Shown here in pieces: positions 41,616 to 51,032 of a stretch of 64,000 nucleotides of DNA. The notes beneath the pieces are model-generated. The model ran no database searches. It had not been told where the DNA came from and worked only from the letters and a program-made list of their open reading frames with translations. The stretch covers positions 186,001 to 250,000 of the forward strand of contig JANOZM010000021.1 of the NCBI GenBank assembly GCA_031429355.1. The letters are read 5' to 3'. The translations under genes and the position numbers were made by a program. The DNA is from JANOZM01 sp031429355. GTDB lineage: Bacteria > Pseudomonadota > Gammaproteobacteria > Burkholderiales > Burkholderiaceae_E. How positions within the stretch are numbered: position 1 is the first letter of the stretch; each line of letters opens with the position of its first letter.

Positions 41616-42398
41616 TTAATCAATCAACTTGCAAACACCCGCCGCATCTAAGGGTGCGCAGGCTTTTACTTCATCACCTTGGTTAGAACGCATTTGTATT
41701 TGCTTTACTTCAACACGTAGCGATTCAATCACTTCGTCTTGCCGTGCAATGTGATCCATTAATTGATGAATCGCTTTCGACATCGGGTCATCGTCGTTTG
41801 TCGAAACACCGTAAGCCGAAAACCCTGTTTTAGGTTGATCACTAGAGCCCGCGTATTCGGTTCTTAATTGCTCGTCGCGCGTTGTGGCTTCTACAATTTT
41901 TGCTGGCATACCGACAGCGGTGGCCATCGGGGGCACGGCACGCAATAGCACAGAGTTTGACCCTACGCGCGCGCCTGCACCCACTGTAAACCCACCTAGT
42001 ACTTTTGCGCCTGCACCAACAATAACGCCACGTTCTAATGTCGGGTGCCGCTTAGTGCCTTTACCCAACGATGTGCCGCCTAAAGTAACGCCTTGGTAAA
42101 TGGTGCAATCGTCGCCAACTTCGGCCGTTTCGCCAATGACTACCCCCAAGCCATGGTCGATGAACACGCCTTTACCGATAATTGCACCCGGATGAATCTC
42201 GATGCCCGTAAGCATTCGGCCAACATGCGAAATAAAACGCGCTAAGGTGGTGAAATCGCGGACCCAACATTTTTTAGCGAGGCGGTGCATTGCCAGCGCA
42301 TGGACACCCGGATAGCACAGCAAGACCTCTAAGGGCTTACGGGCCGCGGGGTCACGGGCTAAAACTGTTTTGATATCGTTGTGTAATTGTTCGAACAT
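41616..42398 (-). CDS. cysE: Serine O-acetyltransferase
   Basis: Makes O-acetylserine, the precursor of cysteine. 260 residues from ATG 42398 (frame open to 42443). N-terminal helical part (MFEQLHNDIKTVLARDP) and the left-handed beta-helix of hexapeptide repeats: TGIEIHPGAIIGKGVFIDHG, VVIGETAEVGDDCTIYQG, GVIVGAGAKVLGGFTVG. Catalytic His residues sit in IEIHPGA and VFIDHGLG. The C-terminal 70 residues are longer than in E. coli CysE and end in a charged coil and CAPLDAAGVCKLID. Convergent with the CoxL-like gene, 24 bases apart. Confidence 0.93.
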   Translation of the reverse strand: MFEQLHNDIKTVLARDPAARKPLEVLLCYPGVHALAMHRLAKKCWVRDFTTLARFISHVGRMLTGIEIHPGAIIGKGVFIDHGLGVVIGETAEVGDDCTIYQGVTLGGTSLGKGTKRHPTLERGVIVGAGAKVLGGFTVGAGARVGSNSVLLRAVPPMATAVGMPAKIVEATTRDEQLRTEYAGSSDQPKTGFSAYGVSTNDDDPMSKAIHQLMDHIARQDEVIESLRVEVKQIQMRSNQGDEVKACAPLDAAGVCKLID

Positions 42399-42497
42399 AA
42401 CTAGATTGTAAAGGCAGGCAGAAAATTCTGCTAAAGATGCCATAAAATTTGATGGGCCAGTGTTGCTGCAATAAATGTTGATGGGCCGGCATTTGTG

Positions 42498-43781
42498 CTA
42501 TGGCACGTAAACCCAACCACTCATTAGGCGGCGTGCACTTCGCGATAACAGTGCTTTTTCGACAACCCATCGGTCACCCACTTGAGAGACTTCCGCACCC
42601 ACCGTTACAGCGCCTGAAGCATGGCCGATACGGGTGGGGATGCCAGGTAAGGTTCGGGCCATTTGGTTGGCTAAGGTGCCCGGTAACGCGGCTGCGATTC
42701 CCAGAGCAATCGAACCGTTATCTGTACCAGCATGTTGCAATTTACCCATTGACATAAAACGCGCAAGCACATCAATTTCTTCCGCTTGAATCGTTCGACC
42801 ATTGCTGCAAGAATAACTTTGCGGTTTGGCTAGGAAAACAATTTGCAGTGCTGCAGCGCGCTTTGCGTTTGCTTCGCTTGCATCAAGGCTAAGACCCATT
42901 GCGGCCGCTGCGTGTTTGCGTACCATTTCTATTTTTTCTAATAGCTTGGTGTTTTTGTTAACTTGCTCGGGCAACTCTTTGCCGGTTAAACCCAACGCTT
43001 CGGCACGCACAAATACAGTCGGCGTTCCGGCATTCATAAAACTGACTTCAAATTTACCGTGTCCAGGAACATTCAATATTTCTTGAACTTTACCGTTGGG
43101 TAACAGCTGGGTTATTTTTGAATCCATAAAATTAGCTTCATTACGATCCCCTGCATCATCGCTGGGGTGCAAAAACTCTAGCCGAATTTCGGCAGCAAAT
43201 TGAGCAACACCGTCCTCTTGAAAACTGCCTTGCTCTTGAACCTCACCCCGGGCAATTGGGACATAGGCATCGATTCGTTTACCTAAATTGACTTGCCATA
43301 TACGTACTAAATGCTCTCGAACGGGATCGCTTAAGGTGGCGCCAGAGAATGAGCCTGTAGCTGCACTTAAAGATGAACTGGAACCTGAAGCTGCACCTGA
43401 AGATGAACCTGACAAACTTGCAGCAACCGATACTAAGCCTTCTTGAATCGCAAACGGCCCAACGGCCGCAACAAACTGCTCGCAACTACCCGACCAATCT
43501 ATTTTTGCTTCATCGGCACCTACGCAACCATAAATAAAATCAACATCGCAATCGTTTCGTTGTGAGGGCCGAATGATCGCCAATTTTCGGGTGTTTGCTG
43601 TTGCGCCGCCCATGCCATCAACCGCCAAAAAATTTGCTTCTGCACTACCGATAACTCGTAGCAACAAGGCTTCGCGCTGCGATAAAGGCACAGGTAAATC
43701 ACGCTCGTGAAAGAACACACCTTTGCTGCTGCCGCTGCGCATAAAAACCGCAGGGATTTTTCGTTTAGATGCTGATTGCAT
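42498..43781 (-). CDS. PrpF-like isomerase with Ser/Gly/Ala-rich insertion
   Basis: A 427-residue protein of the PrpF/LigU family (DapF fold), which isomerise 2-methylaconitate or 4-oxalomesaconate. Seen: PAVFMRSGSSKGVFF (10-24), DGMGGATANTRKLAII, a FIYGCVGAD segment with a probable catalytic Cys86, and GHASGAVTVGAEV near the C-terminus. A low-complexity Ser/Gly/Ala stretch at about 119-149 (nt 43335-43427) is not expected in the family and is partly built from a tandem 30-base duplication. No prpBCD or acnD lies nearby, so the substrate is open. Probably functional, since the surrounding core is intact. Follows trmJ by 5 bases. Confidence 0.87.
   Translation of the reverse strand: MQSASKRKIPAVFMRSGSSKGVFFHERDLPVPLSQREALLLRVIGSAEANFLAVDGMGGATANTRKLAIIRPSQRNDCDVDFIYGCVGADEAKIDWSGSCEQFVAAVGPFAIQEGLVSVAASLSGSSSGAASGSSSSLSAATGSFSGATLSDPVREHLVRIWQVNLGKRIDAYVPIARGEVQEQGSFQEDGVAQFAAEIRLEFLHPSDDAGDRNEANFMDSKITQLLPNGKVQEILNVPGHGKFEVSFMNAGTPTVFVRAEALGLTGKELPEQVNKNTKLLEKIEMVRKHAAAAMGLSLDASEANAKRAAALQIVFLAKPQSYSCSNGRTIQAEEIDVLARFMSMGKLQHAGTDNGSIALGIAAALPGTLANQMARTLPGIPTRIGHASGAVTVGAEVSQVGDRWVVEKALLSRSARRLMSGWVYVP
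43351..43410. repeat. Two tandem 30-base repeats inside the PrpF-like gene
   Basis: Positions 43351-43380 and 43381-43410 align at about 24 of 30 bases and encode two related 10-residue Ser/Gly/Ala units on the minus strand. The repeat falls exactly in the segment absent from family relatives and shows how the insertion grew in frame. Confidence 0.75.
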
Positions 43782-43786
43782 AAAAA

Positions 43787-44599
43787 TTATTGACGTTCAA
43801 TTGTTTTTAAAATGCCGCGCAAAATATCAATTTCTTCTTGTTCTAAGCGCGTTCGTGCAAACAAGCGGCGCAATCTTGGCATGAGCCGCTTCGGTCTTTC
43901 TGGGTCTAAGTAACCAATTTGAATTAGTGATTGCTCTAGGTGTTGCATCAATCCTTCTACTTGGGCCAAAGTTGCATAACCCCGATGCCCTTCGGGGAAC
44001 TCAAGCGCTGCACTTGCAGATTCCAGTGTTTTTATAACGCCTTGCCGACAGCAATACGCGATGACTTGAACGGCTTGGGCTAAATTAAGCGAGCCGTAAA
44101 TCGGGTTCGATTCGATGCTACACAAGACTTGGCAACGCTGCGCTTGGGCAATTGAGAGGCCAGTACGCTCGGTGCCAAAAACCCAAGCGACCTTACCAGC
44201 AGGTCCTTGTTGTTCTTGCAAAGCCAGCTGCACCGCCGCTTCAGGCGATACCGGCGGCGATGCAAATTCGCGTCCAGCTGCGCTTACAGCAATGGCCAAG
44301 GTGCAATCAGCCAATGCGGTGTCTAAATCATCAAACGCTTGGACAGCCGAAAGTAACTGAGTTGCGCCACTTGAAAAAGCCACCGCCTCGGGATGCACAG
44401 CGAAGTCAGTTTGCCGCGGACTCACAACACGCAAATTTGCGAACCCCATTACCGCTAACGCCCGCGCTGCCGAACCGATATTGCCCGCATGACTAGGCTC
44501 GACCAACACAAAAACAAAGTTAGGGTCTTGCCAAAGAGGGCTATTAGCGGTTTTTAAAGGGTTTTCGATGGAAGAATTCGTTATGTTGACATCACTCAT
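43787..44599 (-). CDS. trmJ: tRNA (cytidine/uridine-2'-O-)-methyltransferase TrmJ
   Basis: SPOUT-fold methyltransferase modifying position 32 of tRNA anticodon loops. A 270-residue protein with motif 1 VLVEPSHAGNIGSAARAL (about 32-49), motif 2 WVFGTERTGLSIAQ (about 138-151) and motif 3 YGSLNLAQAVQVIAY (about 168-182) that form the trefoil SAM site, plus a C-terminal helical extension (about 205-270) typical of TrmJ. The first 20 residues are polar and variable. Upstream of the PrpF-like gene; divergent from suhB. Confidence 0.92.
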   Translation of the reverse strand: MSDVNITNSSIENPLKTANSPLWQDPNFVFVLVEPSHAGNIGSAARALAVMGFANLRVVSPRQTDFAVHPEAVAFSSGATQLLSAVQAFDDLDTALADCTLAIAVSAAGREFASPPVSPEAAVQLALQEQQGPAGKVAWVFGTERTGLSIAQAQRCQVLCSIESNPIYGSLNLAQAVQVIAYCCRQGVIKTLESASAALEFPEGHRGYATLAQVEGLMQHLEQSLIQIGYLDPERPKRLMPRLRRLFARTRLEQEEIDILRGILKTIERQ

Positions 44600-44676
44600 G
44601 CGACGAGTTTAGCAGCGCCATCAAACAATGCACTAAATGCAGCGAGTTAATAGCGCGCCTAGGCTAAAATGCCAAC

Positions 44677-45504
44677 ATGCACCCTATGCTTACTATCGCC
44701 ATTCGCGCAGCCCGCACCGCCGGCCGCATTATCACTCGTGCCGCCGAGGACGTTGACAGCGTGCGCATTGCCCGCAAGAGCCCTAACGACTTTGTTACAG
44801 AAGTCGATCAAGCTGTCGAAGCCTCGGTTATTAAAACCCTTTTAACCGCCTACCCTAGTCATTCAATTTTAGGCGAAGAGTCTGGCTTTGCGGCCAATGC
44901 GAATTCAGACTTTAAAGGCAATAACGACGATCTCGATATTGATGAAGTGCTGGCGGCCGAAAATGTTTGGATTATCGATCCCTTAGACGGCACTACCAAC
45001 TTCATTCATGGCTTACCGCAATATTGCGTTTCCATTGGGCTAATGCAAAAAGGTCAAATGACTCAAGCAGTTGTATATGACCCTAACCGCGATGAATTGT
45101 TTTCGGCCAGTAAAGGCGCAGGTGCTTATTTAAATGATCGCCGCATTCGCGTTACGCGGCGCGATCGCTTGGCAGAAACAGTGATTGGTACGGGTTTTCC
45201 GTTTAAGCAATTAAAGCACCTAGATACCTACTTAGATTACTTCCGCCGTATCACTATCGAGGGTGCAAGCTTGCGTCGCCCCGGTGCTGCGGCACTCGAC
45301 TTAGCATATGTTGCAAGTGGCCGCTACGATGGTTTTTTCGAAATTGGCCTCGCCCCTTGGGATGTTGCTGCGGGCTCTTTGCTAGTAACTGAAGCTGGCG
45401 GCATTATTGGCGATTTAAATGGTGAAGCCCATCCGGTATTTAGTGGCAAAGTAATTGCCGGAGCGCCCAAGGTGTATAGCTCGATGGTTACTTTGTTCGC
45501 GTAA
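44677..45504 (+). CDS. suhB: Inositol monophosphatase family protein SuhB
   Basis: Mg-dependent phosphatase family protein, in E. coli also a partner of rRNA antitermination complexes. A 275-residue protein with metal sites GEESG (66-70), WIIDPLDGTTNF (98-109) and the APWDVAAGSLLV motif (about 225-236). An acidic/Asn-rich segment of about 20 extra residues (about 71-94, nt 44887-44958) separates GEESG from WIIDPLDG, where relatives have only a short loop. Start ATG at 44677; TrmJ diverges upstream, and mutS follows 4 bases downstream. Confidence 0.93.
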   Translation: MHPMLTIAIRAARTAGRIITRAAEDVDSVRIARKSPNDFVTEVDQAVEASVIKTLLTAYPSHSILGEESGFAANANSDFKGNNDDLDIDEVLAAENVWIIDPLDGTTNFIHGLPQYCVSIGLMQKGQMTQAVVYDPNRDELFSASKGAGAYLNDRRIRVTRRDRLAETVIGTGFPFKQLKHLDTYLDYFRRITIEGASLRRPGAAALDLAYVASGRYDGFFEIGLAPWDVAAGSLLVTEAGGIIGDLNGEAHPVFSGKVIAGAPKVYSSMVTLFA

Positions 45505-45508
45505 CTAG

Positions 45509-48202
45509 ATGGTTGAAAAGCCGTCAGTTGAAGTACTGTCTGCCGAGGCGCAAAAAAATACGCCAATGATTCAGCAGTACTTAGGCATCAAAGCGGATCA
45601 TCCCCATACGCTTTTGTTTTATCGAATGGGCGATTTTTACGAATTGTTTTTTGAGGACGCAGAGAAAGCTTCCCGCCTTTTAAACATTACGCTGACCAAG
45701 CGGGGCACTAGTAATGGTGAGCCCATTAAAATGGCTGGGGTCCCTTTTCATTCTGTTGATCAATATTTAGCGCGCCTTGTAAAGCTAGGTGAATCAGTTG
45801 CAATTTGCGAACAAATTGGCGACCCTGCTACCAGTAAGGGACCTGTCGAGCGAAAAGTACAACGCATCATTACGCCCGGCACCTTAACGGACGCCAATTT
45901 ATTGCCGGCACGAGAAGACCGAGCACTGTTAGCGGTAATACCCGGTAAAGGTTTAAACGCCCATCGGGCTGGGTTAGCGTGGATGGTGTTGGCCAGTGGC
46001 GACTGTTGGCTAGCTGAATGCGAAATAAGTGAATTACAAAGCGAAATTGAACGACTTGGGCCAGCTGAAATTGTTTTGCCCGAGCGTATTATTCAAAGGG
46101 CTTTAGACGCAAGCGATACCCCTCGTTGGTACACCGCTTTAACCGAAACCAGCGTAGCGCAAAGTAGTTTGCCTGACTGGCACTTTGATGAGCAACGCGG
46201 ACTTCAGCGCCTAACGCAAATAATGTGCACGCAAGATTTATCGGGCTTTGATGCAGCCGATCAAACACTATCGATTGCCGCTGCCAATGGCCTGCTTTCC
46301 TATGTTGATCGTACGCAGGGCGATAAAGCAGGTGTTTTACAAAGCCTACGAACATTTAGGCCACAGCAGTATTTAGTGCTTGACGCTGTAGCGCGCCGTA
46401 ATCTTGAATTAATCACCACGCTAAGCGGCGAAGAATCACCCACTTTATTTTCTGTTTTAGATTATTGTGCAACGGCTGCAGGTGCGCGTCTTTTACGGTT
46501 TTGGTTGCAAAATCCCGAGCGCGCGCAAGCGGTGGCCGCTGCGCGGCATGATGCAATTGGCCTACTAAACAGAAACACAATTGCCAATCAAACTGTTGCA
46601 GTTTGGTTGCATCAACAGTTAGAGGGCTGTGCTGACGGCGAGCGTATTGCCACCCGCATTCGCATGGCATCGGTACGCCCACGCGAATTAGTGGCACTAC
46701 TTGATTTACTCGATCATGCTAAGCAATTACAAGCCGCATTTATTCATTTAAACGATAGCCCATTACTGCAAACCCTGCATGGCCAATTGCTTGTCCCGGA
46801 TGCGATGGCCAACATGCTGCGCTTGCAGTTGCTGACCGAACCGGCCGCCAATGTTCGCGATGGTGGTGTGTTTGCGCGCAATTTTGATGCCGAGCTCGAT
46901 GAGCTACGTGGTATTGATGAAAATTGCGGCGAGTTTTTATTGCAAATGGAAGCACAAGAACGCGCGCGCACCGGCATTGCCAATTTAAAGGTTGGCTTTA
47001 ATTCGGTTCATGGATTTTTTATCGAAATTAGCCAAGGTCAACTCGAAAAAGTGCCGGTTGAATACAAGCGCCGCCAAACCTTAAAAAACGCCGAGCGATT
47101 TATAACCCCCGAACTTAAAATATTCGAAGACAAAGCGCTATCTGCCAAAGAACGTGCATTAAACCGTGAAAAGTATTTATACGAACAATTGTTAATCGAC
47201 TTACTGCCGTTTTTAACCGCGTTACAACAATGCGCCAAAGCTATTGCGCAAATTGATGTGCTGTCCAATTTTGCTCGTCTGGCGCAACGCGATGGCTGGG
47301 TAGCGCCGCGTTTTGTAACCCAACCGGGTATTGAAATTCGCGCAGGAGTTCACCCGGTTGTAAAGCGACAGGTAGAGCGCTTTATTCCCAACGACACAGT
47401 GCTTAACGAGCGGCGCAGCCTAGCCATGATTACTGGTCCAAACATGGGCGGTAAATCTACTTTCATGCGCCAAACCGCTCTTATTGTTTTATTGGCCTAT
47501 GTGGGTAGTTATGTTCCCGCGCAGCAATGTATCTTAGGGCCAATTGATCGCTTGTTTACCCGAATTGGTGCCGCCGATGATTTAGCCGGCGGACGTTCCA
47601 CCTTTATGGTTGAAATGACCGAAGCAGCCGCAATTTTAAACGCAGCCACCGCACAAAGCTTAGTGTTAATGGACGAGATTGGTCGCGGCACCTCGACATT
47701 TGATGGCCTATCGTTGGCACATGCTATAGCAGCGCGTTTGGCCTCACACAATCGCAGCTTAACTTTGTTTGCTACGCACTACTTCGAATTAACGCAACTA
47801 GCGACTCAGTTTGAAAATGTGTTTAACCAACACTTGGCTGCAGCCGAAGCACCCAACAAAGGCATCGTGTTTTTACACGAGGTACAAGACGGCCCGGCTA
47901 GCCAAAGTTATGGCCTTGAAGTAGCTCGATTAGCGGGGCTACCGAGTGCTGTAATTAAGCAAGCTAAAGCGGTTTTACGCAAACTAGAAGACCAAGCCAG
48001 CCATAGCGATCAGCAGTTCGATTTATTTAACGACATGGCCAGTGCAATAGAAGTCGACACTAGTAATGACGAGCAACTTTCGGCTAATACCCAAGCGCTA
48101 GTAACTCGCCTCGCCAATTTAAACCCCGACGAGCTATCGCCAAAAGAAGCCTTGCAAGCATTGTACGAATTAAAATTATTGCAACAAAAGATTCATGAAT
48201 AA
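45509..48202 (+). CDS. mutS: DNA mismatch repair protein MutS
   Basis: Recognises mismatches and starts repair with MutL. An 897-residue MutS1: mismatch-binding motif LLFYRMGDFYELFFEDA (Phe-x-Glu, about 35-51), connector, core and clamp regions, and the C-terminal ATPase with Walker A GPNMGGKST (about 642-650), VLMDEIGRGTSTFDG and TLFATHYFEL. The extreme C-terminal LSPKEALQALYELK is the usual tetramerisation helix. Normal length and complete. Directly follows suhB; overlaps the phosphoesterase gene by eight bases. Confidence 0.97.
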   Translation: MVEKPSVEVLSAEAQKNTPMIQQYLGIKADHPHTLLFYRMGDFYELFFEDAEKASRLLNITLTKRGTSNGEPIKMAGVPFHSVDQYLARLVKLGESVAICEQIGDPATSKGPVERKVQRIITPGTLTDANLLPAREDRALLAVIPGKGLNAHRAGLAWMVLASGDCWLAECEISELQSEIERLGPAEIVLPERIIQRALDASDTPRWYTALTETSVAQSSLPDWHFDEQRGLQRLTQIMCTQDLSGFDAADQTLSIAAANGLLSYVDRTQGDKAGVLQSLRTFRPQQYLVLDAVARRNLELITTLSGEESPTLFSVLDYCATAAGARLLRFWLQNPERAQAVAAARHDAIGLLNRNTIANQTVAVWLHQQLEGCADGERIATRIRMASVRPRELVALLDLLDHAKQLQAAFIHLNDSPLLQTLHGQLLVPDAMANMLRLQLLTEPAANVRDGGVFARNFDAELDELRGIDENCGEFLLQMEAQERARTGIANLKVGFNSVHGFFIEISQGQLEKVPVEYKRRQTLKNAERFITPELKIFEDKALSAKERALNREKYLYEQLLIDLLPFLTALQQCAKAIAQIDVLSNFARLAQRDGWVAPRFVTQPGIEIRAGVHPVVKRQVERFIPNDTVLNERRSLAMITGPNMGGKSTFMRQTALIVLLAYVGSYVPAQQCILGPIDRLFTRIGAADDLAGGRSTFMVEMTEAAAILNAATAQSLVLMDEIGRGTSTFDGLSLAHAIAARLASHNRSLTLFATHYFELTQLATQFENVFNQHLAAAEAPNKGIVFLHEVQDGPASQSYGLEVARLAGLPSAVIKQAKAVLRKLEDQASHSDQQFDLFNDMASAIEVDTSNDEQLSANTQALVTRLANLNPDELSPKEALQALYELKLLQQKIHE

Positions 48203-49184
48203 GCAACGGCGCAACGCACTAAGGCTAGCGTCCCAGATTGGGTTACTGGGAAGCGCGGGTTCGTTGCATCAACCAGCCGCTATAGCCAAACCCAATGCCT
48301 TGTCTTTTTGCGCGATTGGCGATACGCCTTATTTAGGTTCGGATATCGCTGCGTTACGGCAAACCTTTCAAGATGCAGCTTTGCAAGATTGCAAATTTAT
48401 TACCCATATCGGGGATGTTAAAAGTTCTTGGGAATCTTGCTCTAACGACTTATTACAAGAACGGATTGCACTGCTGAACGAATCGAGCTTGCCTTTGTTT
48501 TACGTACCGGGCGACAACGAGTGGATTGACTGCGGTCGTGGTGTTTTAAATTCGTACAATCCCGAAGAACGCCTAGAATATTTGCGCAGCATCGCAATTA
48601 AAGGCAATGCCAGCTTTGGTAAAAAACCACTTCCATTAGAGCGGCAAAGTACTCAGGTAAATGCTCAAGCCCTACCGGAAAATATTCGTTGGATGCACAG
48701 TCAATGTGCCTTTATTGGGCTTCATATCGGCGGTTCCTATATGGGCATTGGCACCATTGGCATTGACGAGAAAAAACGCCTGGAGCGCGAAAAAGCCTGT
48801 GCGATTTGGATGGCATCGGCTACCCAGTGGGCCGAAGAAAACAATGCTCGAGCCTTAGTTATTTTGGCACACGCAAATGTCAATATGGAGTTAGGGATCG
48901 ATTCACAACGCTTAAGCAAAAAGCACCGCCAAGCTTTTACGCCATTTAAACAATCGTTAGATCAATTACTAACGAAATGGAAAAAACCGGTTCTCTATAT
49001 CCATGGAGACTCGCATCGTTTTCAGGTCAATAATCCTTGGGGTGATCGTCACCCGCACCTAACAAGGTTAGAAGTTTTTGGAGCGCCCTTTACCAACCAT
49101 TGGGTCAAGGTGAGTATCGATATGGATGCAAAGAAACCCGACTTTCAAATTGCCCCAATTAGTTTGATGAAAAACGAACGTTGA
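48195..49184 (+). CDS. Exported metallophosphoesterase-like protein
   Basis: A 329-residue protein. N-terminus KQRRNALRLASQIGLLGSAG (3-22) is a twin-arginine-like signal. The mature part shows calcineurin-like elements: FCAIGDTPYLG, ITHIGDVKSSW, FYVPGDNEWIDC, VILAHANVN and LYIHGDSHRFQVN, which supply Asp/His ligands for two metals. Substrate is unknown; related proteins are annotated only as phosphoesterases. Its ATG overlaps the mutS stop region by eight bases, probably translationally coupled though unrelated in function. Export by the Tat route is a prediction. Confidence 0.8.
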   Translation: MNKQRRNALRLASQIGLLGSAGSLHQPAAIAKPNALSFCAIGDTPYLGSDIAALRQTFQDAALQDCKFITHIGDVKSSWESCSNDLLQERIALLNESSLPLFYVPGDNEWIDCGRGVLNSYNPEERLEYLRSIAIKGNASFGKKPLPLERQSTQVNAQALPENIRWMHSQCAFIGLHIGGSYMGIGTIGIDEKKRLEREKACAIWMASATQWAEENNARALVILAHANVNMELGIDSQRLSKKHRQAFTPFKQSLDQLLTKWKKPVLYIHGDSHRFQVNNPWGDRHPHLTRLEVFGAPFTNHWVKVSIDMDAKKPDFQIAPISLMKNER

Positions 49185-49207
49185 CCGCAGATCAACTGAC
49201 TTTAAAG

Positions 49208-50050
49208 CTACTGACCCATTCGCAATTTGCGAGCGGCTTCTTCAAACTTCACATCTTCGATATTTTCTAAGATTGAATTTACATCGACTTTTTTACGCTC
49301 GGCTACAAAGCGGCCAGTCAATTCACTATCAGGCGTTAAAAATCCTTGGCGATACAAGTTCCAAATTTCGGGGCCGTATTGGGTGCGCAGTATGCTCGGT
49401 TCGAAGCGACCAAAAAAATCACGTAAGTTGTTGACATCGCGCTCAAGCATGCGTTGCGCATGATTATTACCAGCAGCATCAACCGCTTGGGGTAAATCGA
49501 TAATTACCGGGCCATCTTCGGCCAATAAAATATTAAATTCTGATAAATCGCCGTGCACAATACCGGCGCACAACATGCGCACAACTTCACGCACTAAAGT
49601 TGTGTGGTGTTCTAGTGCTTGCGCGGACGAAAAAATAACGTCGTTTAAGCGCGGGGCTGCGTTTCCTTCGGCATCGGTTACTAATTCCATTAGCAACACC
49701 CCTTCAAAAAAACTAAAGGGCTTCGGTACACGCACACCAACATTTGCCAATCGGTACAAGGCGTCTACTTCGGCACTTTGCCAAGCAGCCTCTTGTGATT
49801 CACGGCCAAATTTAGTCCCCTTAGCCATAGCGCGGGCTTGGCGCGAATTTTTTACGCGACGGTTCTCGGTGTAATCGACCGCTTGCCGAAAACTACGCGC
49901 GGTTGCTTCTTTGTAAACTTTTGCACAACGGGTTTCGCCGCCACAACTAACAACATACACGGTCGCTTCTTTACCGCTCATTAATTGGCGTGACACCGAA
50001 TCAATTAAGCCTTCTTCAAGCAAATTTTGTAGTCGTTTAGGAGTTTTCAT
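49208..50050 (-). CDS. RIO-type serine/threonine protein kinase
   Basis: A 280-residue RIO-family kinase, soluble. Seen: flexible loop SGKEATVYVV (25-34), ATP-binding Lys44 in CAKVY, the catalytic loop HGDLSEFN (166-173) and the metal-binding IIDLPQ (183-188). RIO1 in archaea and eukaryotes works in small-subunit ribosome maturation; the role of bacterial members is not established. Two bases separate it from the dihydrouridine synthase gene upstream and they share a strand with slyD, suggesting a translation-related operon (inference). Confidence 0.9.
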   Translation of the reverse strand: MKTPKRLQNLLEEGLIDSVSRQLMSGKEATVYVVSCGGETRCAKVYKEATARSFRQAVDYTENRRVKNSRQARAMAKGTKFGRESQEAAWQSAEVDALYRLANVGVRVPKPFSFFEGVLLMELVTDAEGNAAPRLNDVIFSSAQALEHHTTLVREVVRMLCAGIVHGDLSEFNILLAEDGPVIIDLPQAVDAAGNNHAQRMLERDVNNLRDFFGRFEPSILRTQYGPEIWNLYRQGFLTPDSELTGRFVAERKKVDVNSILENIEDVKFEEAARKLRMGQ

Positions 50051-50051
50051 T

Positions 50052-51032
50052 TCAAGCGGTCACAGCACAATCAGCATGCAATGCCATTTCAATTTGATCA
50101 ATATTTGAAACTGTCCGCAACTGACTAAATAAATGCTCGGCTTGCGGATAATTTCTACGAAGCGCATTTAACCATTGTTTTAAACGCCCTGCACGATGTC
50201 GGGCTTCTACGCGGGCACTAACGAGCCCCCAAAACGCCAAGACTAAGGGTGCCATTGTGGCCCAAGTTACGACGTTTTTTTCAGTATCGGGTAATTCTTG
50301 TGTATGCCGTATTGCCCAAGCCAAGCCCGGATTTGCAACAATTCCGCGTCCGATCATGATATCGGAGCAACCCGAAATTTCGCGACATCTTTGCGCATCA
50401 TCGACCGTCCAAATTTCACCATTAGCCGTAATCGGAATTTTTACCACACGACGTACATCGGCAATTCGCTCCCAATACGCGGGGGGACGATAGCCATCTA
50501 CCTTGGTTCTTGCATGAATAACAATCGAATTTGCACCAGCTTCGGCCATGGCCATTGCACATTCTTCGGCTCGACTATCGTCGTTAAACCCAAGGCGCAT
50601 TTTTGCTGAAACGGACATATTTGCAGGTACTGCGCGACGTACCGCCGACACTATCTTTGCAATTAATTCGGGATGGTCTAATAGCATTGCACCACCGCCA
50701 TGACGATTGACTACTTTTGCTGGGCAACCAAAATTGAGGTCTATTCCAGCCGGCCCAAGCGAGGCCAGTTGCGCAGCATTTTCTGCCAAACAATTTGGAT
50801 CAGAGCCCAGCAATTGACCGACCACGGGAACACCTGACGGAGTTTTTCCGCCATTGAGTAATTCGGGCATTACGCGAATAAAACTGCGTTTTGGCAATAA
50901 GGTGTTGGTTACCCGAATAAATTCGGACACACAATGATCAACACCGCCAACACGAGTCAAGATATCGCGTAATACGCAATCCAATAGCCCCTCCATTGGG
51001 GCGAGCAAAATGCGTCCTGTACTTGGGTTCAA
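50052..51032 (-). CDS. dusC: tRNA-dihydrouridine synthase (DusC type)
   Basis: FMN enzyme that reduces uridine in tRNA, DusC acting at U16. 326 residues with the FMN-binding start ILLAPMEGLLD (9-18), GQLLGSDPN (72-80), the catalytic Cys103 in DLNFGCPAKVVNRHGGG, the SAKMRLGFND phosphate site, VIHARTK, and IGRGIVANPGLA. The KVVNRHGGGA wording fits DusC. The gene overlaps the slyD start region by four bases. Confidence 0.9.
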   Translation of the reverse strand: MNPSTGRILLAPMEGLLDCVLRDILTRVGGVDHCVSEFIRVTNTLLPKRSFIRVMPELLNGGKTPSGVPVVGQLLGSDPNCLAENAAQLASLGPAGIDLNFGCPAKVVNRHGGGAMLLDHPELIAKIVSAVRRAVPANMSVSAKMRLGFNDDSRAEECAMAMAEAGANSIVIHARTKVDGYRPPAYWERIADVRRVVKIPITANGEIWTVDDAQRCREISGCSDIMIGRGIVANPGLAWAIRHTQELPDTEKNVVTWATMAPLVLAFWGLVSARVEARHRAGRLKQWLNALRRNYPQAEHLFSQLRTVSNIDQIEMALHADCAVTA

